The position numbers were made by a program, and so were the translations under genes. The notes under the pieces were generated by a model. It saw nothing but the letters and a program-made list of their open reading frames with translations. It had not been told where the DNA came from and ran no database searches. From an uncultured Acidobacteriota bacterium (GTDB lineage Bacteria; Acidobacteriota; JAAYUB01): a stretch of DNA of 16,334 nt. The stretch is taken from NCBI GenBank assembly GCA_937925645.1, contig CALAMB010000320.1, forward strand, positions 1 to 16,334, read 5' to 3'. The stretch's first letter is position 1. Each line of letters begins with the position of its first letter. This document shows positions 1 through 6,800 of this stretch, in pieces.

Positions 1-279
1 CAGAAGTACGGCCAGACTCCGTCGCTCGCCGAGGCCGTGGGCGGCGGTCCGGCGGTGCCGCTGAAAACGGTCGGGCCGCCGGCCGAGCCGGCCAAGGTCG
101 ACGGCGCGTCTACCGATCCGGGTCAGACGGCCGCCGACGGAAAGGCCAGGACCACGACGGTTGGCACAACCAAGACCGCCGAGAGCGCGTCCGCCGAAAA
201 GGCGAAGCCGGCGCCGGCAAAAAAAAGCGATGCGGCCGCTGAAAAACAAAAGAAAGATCCGCCGCCGGACAATAAGTGA
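1..279 (+). CDS. C-terminal tail of an unidentified protein (5' end outside window)
   Basis: The reading frame is open from the first base and ends at TGA 277-279, so only the last 92 residues are present. I do not recognise the protein. The visible part starts with QKYGQTPSLAEAVGGG, which could be the end of a folded domain, and then becomes a low-complexity tail rich in Ala, Lys, Pro and Thr with several Lys-rich clusters near the end. Such tails are typically disordered and appear at the C-termini of envelope or cell-surface proteins. No membrane segment or sorting signal is visible. A GTG at 37 could serve as a start, but the frame stays open to the window edge and no convincing ribosome binding site precedes it, so I treat the gene as truncated. 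The next gene begins 83 nt downstream in the same direction. The coding call is fairly safe; no function can be given. Confidence 0.6.
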   Translation, partial: QKYGQTPSLAEAVGGGPAVPLKTVGPPAEPAKVDGASTDPGQTAADGKARTTTVGTTKTAESASAEKAKPAPAKKSDAAAEKQKKDPPPDNK

Positions 280-317
280 CGCCATCCGCCCCCCCGGCGC
301 ATCTGTATTACCGGCTG

Positions 318-337
318 GCCCGTCCGCCCGGATGGGC
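318..337 (+). other. Short GC-rich hairpin between genes
   Basis: GCCCGTCC and GGATGGGC form an 8-bp stem with one G-U pair and a GCCC loop, 39 nt after the stop of the first gene. No T-run follows, so it is not a classical intrinsic terminator. It may stabilise an mRNA end or be incidental in such GC-rich DNA. Confidence 0.35.
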
Positions 338-351
338 ACAAGTTCAAACCT

Positions 352-358
352 GAGAGGA
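352..358 (+). promoter_or_regulatory. Ribosome binding site supporting a TTG start
   Basis: GAGAGGA lies 4 nt before TTG 363. No ATG or GTG with a comparable site is near, and starting at TTG gives a basic, then hydrophobic signal peptide. This decides the start of the following gene. Confidence 0.6.
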
Positions 359-362
359 CCCG

Positions 363-1091
363 TTGAAACGACTGATCCAATTCGCAATTGTCAGCTGGAT
401 GCTGGGAACCATCCTGGCCGGAGCCGACCGCCCGGCTGTCGCCGGTCCGGCCTGGGAAGTGGAGACGGTGTATCACGCGCGGCTGCCCGGGGCGACTGCG
501 TTCACCGCGCAATGGCGGTTCGAGGTGGTGGCGCGCGAGGCCGGCCCGGACGGCGAGTGGTGGCACGTCCAGGTGCGGAGCGTTGACGACCAGCTTCGGA
601 CCGAGGCCCACTTCCGACTGCAGCCGGAGACGGGCCGGCTGGGTTCGGTGCGCGTCCGGGAATATTTCCGGGACGCGTGGCACGAGTATCCCGTGCTGCA
701 GGATGAGCCCGCCGACGTGTTTCTGATGCCGTTCGGTCTCATTCCTTTGGATTTCGTGGGCCGCGTCGACGCCGCCGGCCAAGCGGCGCGGGAGAGCCGG
801 CGCACCGTGAGCCGGGACGTGCCGCTGGCCCCCCGGCAGGCAGTCCGGCGGCATCTGGAAATCAACGCCGGCGCCCCGGACGTCGTCGCTCCGTCGTCCT
901 GGGACGCGGGGGATGGCCGGGTCGCGCCCGCTCCCTGGCTGACGTACCAGATCACCGATTCCCTGGCGCCGGGCGACAGCCGGAGCCTGACGTGGGACCG
1001 CGACCTGCCGTGGTGGCTGGAATGCCGCTCCCCCGGCCGGACCTCCCGCCTCATCGCCTGGTATCCCCGAGGAGTGTCCCATGCGGAATAG
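363..1091 (+). CDS. Exported protein of unknown function
   Basis: This is a 242-residue protein I cannot assign to a family. It starts at TTG 363 behind a GAGAGGA site. The N-terminus is basic (KR), then hydrophobic (LIQFAIVSWMLGTILAG), followed by small residues around DRPAVAG, which fits a cleavable signal peptide of about 25-28 residues. The mature part alternates hydrophobic and charged residues with many Trp, Val and Arg, suggesting a mostly beta fold, for example a lipocalin-like or DUF3108-like periplasmic protein; this is only a fold-level guess. No catalytic motif or Cys pattern is visible and the body has a single Cys near the C-terminus. Its end overlaps the next start by 11 nt, so the two are probably translationally coupled. 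It may be an envelope accessory factor for the secreted transglutaminase-like protein encoded next, which is inference from position. Confidence 0.7.
   Translation: MKRLIQFAIVSWMLGTILAGADRPAVAGPAWEVETVYHARLPGATAFTAQWRFEVVAREAGPDGEWWHVQVRSVDDQLRTEAHFRLQPETGRLGSVRVREYFRDAWHEYPVLQDEPADVFLMPFGLIPLDFVGRVDAAGQAARESRRTVSRDVPLAPRQAVRRHLEINAGAPDVVAPSSWDAGDGRVAPAPWLTYQITDSLAPGDSRSLTWDRDLPWWLECRSPGRTSRLIAWYPRGVSHAE
1069..1074 (+). promoter_or_regulatory. Ribosome binding site inside the preceding gene
   Basis: GAGGAG sits 6 nt before ATG 1081 and lies wholly inside the last codons of the upstream gene. This supports the ATG at 1081 and coupling of the two genes. Confidence 0.75.
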
Positions 1092-3618
1092 GACCATCCT
1101 CACGCTGCTCGTGCTCGGAATCTGCGCGGGTGTCCTGCCGGCGGGTTCCGATTCCGCCCAACTCCCCTATCAGGCCTGGAACGGCCACTGGTGGCCGTTC
1201 GTCGACGCCGCCATGGCCACCGGCCGGGCCAACAAGCCGTACGGGAGTCCCTACAATGACTGGGAAGGTTTCTTCGCGCCCTTCGACAAGTACAGCCTGG
1301 CCCTGGGCGAGGCCCCGCGGTGGGATTTCTGGGCCTGGGAGCTGCAGTGGCACGGGACGCCGGAGAACCCGGAGGATCCGAACTGGGCCGAATGGTACGG
1401 CCACTGCAACGGTTGGTCGGCCGCGTCGGTGATGGAGATCGAGCCGAACGTGCCGGGCGAGTACAACGGGATCTACTTCCGGGTGGGAGACAAGAAGGCG
1501 CTGCTCACCGAGGCCCACCAGGGCGACGGCTCCCGCGTTTTCCCTGAAGACCCCGATGTGGAGCCCATCTCCGCGGTTCTCTTCCACGTGACGCTGGTGG
1601 AATACCTGAAAAACCTGGCCAAGCCCCTCATCATCGAGACCAGCCTCGGGCCCCAGGTCTGGAATTCCCCCTGCTTCGGGTACGATATGACCTGGACCGA
1701 CGTGGGCAACACCCGGCAGGTGACCACCATTGTCCACCTGGGCCGGGGCTCGGAGGCGCCCGACACCACCTCCACGTTTGTCCGGAATCTGACCTACGAA
1801 TACGACCTCGAGATGGACGGCGAGGTGATCACGGGCGGCGCCTGGCGGTCGGCGAACCCGCCGCACTTCGTGTGGGAGGTGACGATCCGGAGCGCCGCCA
1901 ATCCCTATCTGGACTACGAACGCGCGCGCCTGCTCACGGACTCGGTCCTGCCGGCCTCGCTCACCGACGATGTCGCGGAGAACAACGACACCCGCCCGAC
2001 CGCGGCCGAGGTCGTCCACCCAGTCTTCTTCGGGCGGCTGCTCGACCCCGATTATTTCCGGTTGCCCGTCGAGGCGGGGGAAACGGTGGATGTAGCCGTC
2101 CACCTGGAAAAACTGGACAAGCCGGCCACCGCGACGCTCACCGACAGCCAGGGCGCCGCCGTGGGCACCGTGGAGACCGTCGACAACTACCAGGTCTTTC
2201 ACGCCGGCAAGCAGTACGAAGACCGGGACCTGTACCTGGAACTGATTCCGACGGTGCCGCAAACCAACTTCCGCAACTACGGCTTCGAGGTCACCCGGGA
2301 GAGCCTGTCGTTCTTCATGCCGCACCTGGCCAACGCCGATGGCTGGACCACCCGGATGGCCCTGGTGGGCCAGGAGACGGAGCCGGCCGAGGTGTTCTTT
2401 CACTTTTACCGAAACGCCGAGGGCGGTTACGACAAGCAGCACTTCGCCTCCACCCTGACCACGCTGGAGGGGGGCGGATACCGGATGGGCCTGCTGGAGG
2501 AGTTTTTTCCCGATATCACGCCGGACAACGAGCGCTGGCTGCGGATCCGGTCCGACCGCCAGCTCTCGGGCGCGTTCCTGTTCTCGAACGCGGCCTACGG
2601 GGGCAACCTCGCGGCCGTGCCGCTGGTGGCCGCCGGCGCCCGCAAGCTGTTTTTCAACCACCTGGCCGTGGACGCCACGTGGTGGACCGGCATCAGCATC
2701 GCCAATCCCGACATCAGCCATCCCGCCCAGCTCAGCCTGCAGCCTTACCGGCCCGACGGCGAGGCGGTGGGCGATCCGCTCGAACTGGAACTCCTGCCCG
2801 GCTGCCGGTACATCAACATGCTGGGCACGGCGTTCCCGCCGGAGACGCTCGCGGAGGCGGGCTGGATCGAGATCAACGCCGACCGGGAGGTCGCGGGTTT
2901 CGAACTGTTCGGGACCAACGACCTGAGTCTCTTCGAGGGGGTGCCCCTGCAGACCCAGGGTCAGACCACCCTGTACACCGCCTACATCCCCGCCGAGAGC
3001 GGCTGGTGGACCGGCATCTCCATCGTCAATCCCGACGCGGGCAACACCGAAGTGCGGATCTCCGCCTACAACGCCAACGGCATCAACGCGTACGCCAATG
3101 ACCCCGTTTTCCAGTATTATGCGGCGACGCTCGACAGCCACATGAAATTCGTTGCCCTGGTGGACCAGCTATTTCCCGATCCGCCGCTGGGACCCGTCGT
3201 GTGGCTGAAGATCGAAACCGTGCCGGCCCGGCCGGTGACGGGATTCGTCCTGTACGGCAACTTCAGCGAGGGTGTCCTGTGCGGCTACCCGCTGGTGGGC
3301 GCGAGCGAGCGGCGCTTCCGGGGGATCGTCCCGTGGCTGGACGGCACCCGCCTCATCGTCAGCAACGCCGCCGGGTCCAACACCGCCGCCGTGACCATCG
3401 CGGCCTGCGATGCCGGCGGCGCGACGCTGGGCACCGTGTCATCGGGGTCCATCTCCATCCGAACCATCAAACGGCTGGATCCGGCCGAACTGTTCGGCGG
3501 GACCGTGCCGGCGGGGACGGCTTTCCTGCGGTGGACGTCCAGCAAGAACATCCACCTGTGGCAGGAGATCCTCCAGGACGGGCAGGGCACGGTGGTGATT
3601 TCGTTGGACTACGAATGA
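1081..3618 (+). CDS. Exported transglutaminase-elicitor-like protein with PPC domain and four ~110-residue modules
   Basis: The 845-residue protein begins with a signal peptide (RNR, then TILTLLVLGICAGVLPAG). Residues ~27-295 resemble the transglutaminase-elicitor family (Pfam PF16683 from memory), best known from oomycetes and some bacteria: WYGHCNGWSAAS at 105-116 with a candidate catalytic Cys109, followed by EPNVPGEYNGIYF and KALLTE, and later QVWNSP at 192-197. The catalytic His/Asp cannot be placed with confidence. Residues ~298-408 look like a PPC domain (NNDTRPTAAEV, DPDYFRLPVEAGETV), a beta-sandwich of secreted enzymes. Residues ~411-520, 521-630, 631-740 and 741-845 are four divergent copies of a beta-rich module marked by WWTGISIxNP and a later GFxLFG-type strand; the last copy is degenerate. 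The expected role is extracellular protein crosslinking, deamidation or proteolysis, with the modules as binding or secretion domains. It follows and overlaps the upstream gene. The gene call is firm; the enzyme class is likely but needs a profile search. Confidence 0.75.
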   Translation: MRNRTILTLLVLGICAGVLPAGSDSAQLPYQAWNGHWWPFVDAAMATGRANKPYGSPYNDWEGFFAPFDKYSLALGEAPRWDFWAWELQWHGTPENPEDPNWAEWYGHCNGWSAASVMEIEPNVPGEYNGIYFRVGDKKALLTEAHQGDGSRVFPEDPDVEPISAVLFHVTLVEYLKNLAKPLIIETSLGPQVWNSPCFGYDMTWTDVGNTRQVTTIVHLGRGSEAPDTTSTFVRNLTYEYDLEMDGEVITGGAWRSANPPHFVWEVTIRSAANPYLDYERARLLTDSVLPASLTDDVAENNDTRPTAAEVVHPVFFGRLLDPDYFRLPVEAGETVDVAVHLEKLDKPATATLTDSQGAAVGTVETVDNYQVFHAGKQYEDRDLYLELIPTVPQTNFRNYGFEVTRESLSFFMPHLANADGWTTRMALVGQETEPAEVFFHFYRNAEGGYDKQHFASTLTTLEGGGYRMGLLEEFFPDITPDNERWLRIRSDRQLSGAFLFSNAAYGGNLAAVPLVAAGARKLFFNHLAVDATWWTGISIANPDISHPAQLSLQPYRPDGEAVGDPLELELLPGCRYINMLGTAFPPETLAEAGWIEINADREVAGFELFGTNDLSLFEGVPLQTQGQTTLYTAYIPAESGWWTGISIVNPDAGNTEVRISAYNANGINAYANDPVFQYYAATLDSHMKFVALVDQLFPDPPLGPVVWLKIETVPARPVTGFVLYGNFSEGVLCGYPLVGASERRFRGIVPWLDGTRLIVSNAAGSNTAAVTIAACDAGGATLGTVSSGSISIRTIKRLDPAELFGGTVPAGTAFLRWTSSKNIHLWQEILQDGQGTVVISLDYE

Positions 3619-3632
3619 TCATGTTGATTTCT

Positions 3633-3660
3633 TTGATTTTAGAAGGCTCTGTGCTATTAT
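3633..3660 (+). promoter_or_regulatory. Probable sigma-70-type promoter
   Basis: TTGATT at 3633-3638 and TATTAT at 3655-3660 are separated by 16 nt in an AT-rich island immediately after the stop at 3618, in otherwise GC-rich DNA. A start near 3667 would give a leader of about 165 nt before ATG 3833. An overlapping TTGATT at 3624-3629 is too far from the -10 box. Confidence 0.6.
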
Positions 3661-3672
3661 CAGCCGGGATAG

Positions 3673-3716
3673 GCGCCTGAACGGGTGCAGGTAGTTGCCT
3701 GCGCTTTCTCAGGCGC
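3673..3716 (+). promoter_or_regulatory. Long leader hairpin upstream of the giant exported protein
   Basis: GCGCCTGA (3673-3680) pairs perfectly with TCAGGCGC (3709-3716). Inside it GCAGG (3687-3691) pairs with CCTGC (3698-3702) around a 6-nt loop. The 6x6 internal segment between the two stems can add a G-C and three G-U pairs. The structure lies in the predicted 5' leader and no T-run follows directly, so it is not a simple terminator. I do not recognise it as a known riboswitch class. Confidence 0.5.
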
Positions 3717-3737
3717 TCGCTTGGCCGCTTGTTTGAG

Positions 3738-3746
3738 CCCGTTTTT
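3738..3746 (+). promoter_or_regulatory. Alternative pairing arm with T-run in leader
   Basis: CCCGTT at 3738-3743 is complementary to AACGGG at 3680-3685, which lies within the long hairpin, and is followed by TTT (five T in total at 3742-3746). Pairing of these arms would compete with the 3673-3716 hairpin. That resembles an attenuator layout, but the intervening loop is long (52 nt), so this is tentative. Confidence 0.25.
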
Positions 3747-3752
3747 ACCGGA

Positions 3753-3778
3753 ACGTGATTCGGTGATCCATGTCACGT
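3753..3778 (+). other. Inverted repeat ACGTGA / TCACGT in leader
   Basis: ACGTGA (3753-3758) and TCACGT (3773-3778) form a perfect 6-bp inverted repeat with a 14-nt spacer, about 55 nt before the start codon. It could be an RNA hairpin or a protein-binding dyad. There is no further evidence. Confidence 0.3.
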
Positions 3779-3821
3779 CAGAATGTGGGCGTTTTGTTAC
3801 AATTTGTTCTTGAAAAGTTGC

Positions 3822-3827
3822 AGGAGG
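3822..3827 (+). promoter_or_regulatory. Strong ribosome binding site that fixes the start at 3833
   Basis: A perfect AGGAGG lies 5 nt before ATG 3833, and a textbook signal peptide follows that ATG. The in-frame ATG at 3770 has no such site and would bury the signal peptide behind 21 extra residues. Confidence 0.85.
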
Positions 3828-3832
3828 CGCGA

Positions 3833-6800
3833 ATGAACAAGCCGTCCTTTATTTTATTCATTGGCATCATGCTCCTCGCCGTCGCGGGACCGGGTTTCCT
3901 TTCAGCCCAGAGTCCCATCAACGGGATCACCCGGATCTACTTCGGCGACGTGAACGGGGATGGGGCCCTCGACCTGATCATCGGAGAAATGGATCTCCTC
4001 CGGATCTACCTGAATGAAGGAACGCCGGACTCTCCGGAATTCGGGGCCATTTTCTATGAAATGCCCGTGGATGGCTTGTTCGACCGCACCTGCGGCGCCT
4101 TCTTCGACATCGACCTGGACGGCGATCTGGATCTCTTCTTCGGCAATGAGCGCGGTTTCGTGGGCTACCGGCGCAATACGGGCACGGCCGCCAGCCCCAG
4201 CTGGTCCGAAGTCGTTTACGCGGCCACCAGTTCGGGCACGTCCTTCGCCGGCGTCAATTTCATTTACGGGATCTGGGTGCTGAGTTTCGTGGACTTCGAC
4301 GGGGACGGCGACCGGGACATGGTCATGAACGACCAGCTGGGCCAGATGGCCTACTACAAGAACCAGGACCGGGAAAGCGACGGCTGGGTGGACGGCCAGG
4401 GGGCCACCTTTGTCAGGATAACCAAGAACCTGCCCACGACGAGCTGCGGGGGCGACTCCCCCAAGCACCACTGGTGCGACGTGGACGGCGACGGGGACTT
4501 CGACCTGCCGGTGGGCACCAAGTATTCGGGGATGGGGTTGTATCGGAACAACGGGTCGCCGTCCAATTACAGCAATTTCTCCGGCTACCTGAGCTGGCCG
4601 TACAGCCTGCCGGCCGGCACGCTGGTCAGCGTGTTCATGGAGGATTTTGACAACGACGGCTTCCTGGATCTGTACTACTCCAATCAGGCGGGCCAATTCA
4701 CATACATCTCCGCGGCCACGCGTTCCAGCCCCAACGACACCGACCCCGCGCCGCCGAACCTGGGGTCGTCCGACCTGACGGTGTACGACGTTGAATCCAA
4801 CGCCATCATCCTGAGCTGGCCCGTCGTGTTCGACAATTCCGACACGGGCTACCGGTCGGGCGTGAAATCCTATTCGCTGCACCGGTCCACGACGGGGGCG
4901 GGGTTCACGCCCGACGCGTCCAACCGGATCTGGAAGCATTACCAGTCGGGTCATTTTCCCGACTACGTCCCCGGGTTCGGGCCGGGCGGCGACAAGTTCA
5001 AGATCGAGGGTGACATCTACTATTTCTGGGACGGAGGCCTGGCCGGCGGCAACACCTACTACTACAAGCTGGTGGTGGAGGACTACGCCCACAATTCGGC
5101 GGGAACCGACGCGGTCGATTACACGCTGTTGCCGCCCGAATACGACGACGTGATCGTCACTCTGACGCCCGCGATGTCCACCCATCAGTTGACGCTCACC
5201 GTCACCACCGTGGACCAGTACGGGAATCCATTCGCCATCAGCCCCAATCCCACGACCGGCGATCCCAACGTCACTTTCACGGTCTACGAAAACGGGGAAC
5301 CGGCGGATTACCTGCTCTTCGATCTGGACGCGCAGGAGAACTTCAACAGCGACACCTTCAATAACGTCAGCTCCCGGACGTACCACGTCACGTACCGCCC
5401 GACTGAGAACTGCATCAGTTTCCAGGTGTACGTCACCGCCGAGCATCATGTGGTCGGCGGTCCGGCCATCTCGCAAACTGGATCGAGCAGCGTGGCGACG
5501 ATCGACCGCGTCGCGCCCCCCCTGCCGGGCAACCTGCGGGCGCCGGCGTACGAGATCACCATGACGTCGATCAACGTCCGGTGGGACGCCGCCATCGACG
5601 GGTGCACGGGCACGGCTTACTACAACGTCTACGGCAAAAAGGCGGTCAACCCGGATTACACTCTGCTGGCTTCACCGAGCGGGCTCCTCTTCAGCCACTC
5701 CAACCTGCAGATCGGCACCGAATACAACTATTATGTCACCGCAGTCGATGCCGTCGGCCTCGAATCGCCGGTCAATCCCGAGCAGGATGCCATCTCGGCC
5801 ACCACCCTGAGCGACATCGAACCGCCCACCGTGCCCACGGGATTGACGGCGGTCTACGACGTTGGCTTCACGTACATCACCATCACTTGGAACCTGTCCT
5901 ACGACGCGCTGTCCGGCGTCTCGTACTACGAGGTCCAAAAGAAACTGGGCGACGGCGGCCTGTGGAACACCTTCCAGATGGTGACCCACCCCAACGCCTT
6001 CCTGATCGACTATCAGAGCTATCCCGGCTACAGGATCTACTACCGGGTGCGGGCCGTGGATCTGTTCGACAACGCCTCGGGCTGGAGCGCGGAGGCCTTC
6101 GCCGACCGCAGCGCGGACACGACGCCGCCCACCGTGCCCCAGATCCTGACCAGCGAAGCCCTTTCCAGTTCGTCCATCGTGATCACCTGGAGCGCCTCCG
6201 CGGACGGCGAGAGCGGCCTCAAGCTGTACCGGGTCTACCGGGATTACAGCCCCACGCCCATTGCCGAAACCACCTCCCAGACCTACACCAACACCGGCCT
6301 CAGCCCCAACACGACGTACGCCTACCAGGTGAGCGCGGTAGACAACGCGAACAACGAGTCGGCCAAGTCGGCCGCCGTCAGCGTGCAGACGCTCCCGCCG
6401 GAAGGCCAGCCCAACCCGCCCAACAACCTGCGGTACACGGAACGCAACACCGACAGCATCGTGCTGGCGTGGGATCCGCCGACGCCCAATGGCACGACCA
6501 TCATGAACTACCGCGTGTACCGGCACGCCACCATGGATTCGCCGCCGGATGCGGGCACCATCGTGGCCATCGTGACCGGCACCTCCGCCACGGTGACCGG
6601 CCTCACGCACAGCACCACCTATTACTTCACCGCGACCGCGCTTTCCACCGCCTCGGTCGAGTCCGACCACAGCACGCGGATCTCGGTTTCCACCAAGACG
6701 CTCCTCCCCACGATTCCGGACAACCTGCGCGCCACGGCCGTGGGCGGGACCTGGGTCGAGCTGGCCTGGGACGCCTCCACGCCGCCGCCGGGTTCCACCA

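Noticed and set aside
1051..3141. Long open frame (696 codons) on the minus strand
   Set aside because: It lies antisense to the signal-peptide-bearing repeat protein, whose domains are clear. Its Arg/Gly/Val/His-rich translation is typical of the antisense shadow of GC-rich genes.
3673..3716. Leader hairpin as a c-di-GMP (GEMM) riboswitch
   Set aside because: The conserved GEMM core and tetraloop-receptor strings are not recognisable, and the similarity is limited to a short GCAGGTAG-like string.
3770..3832. Upstream in-frame ATG (3770) as the start of the giant exported protein
   Set aside because: It lacks a ribosome binding site and would prefix 21 residues to a clear signal peptide. 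ATG 3833 has a perfect AGGAGG 5 nt upstream.
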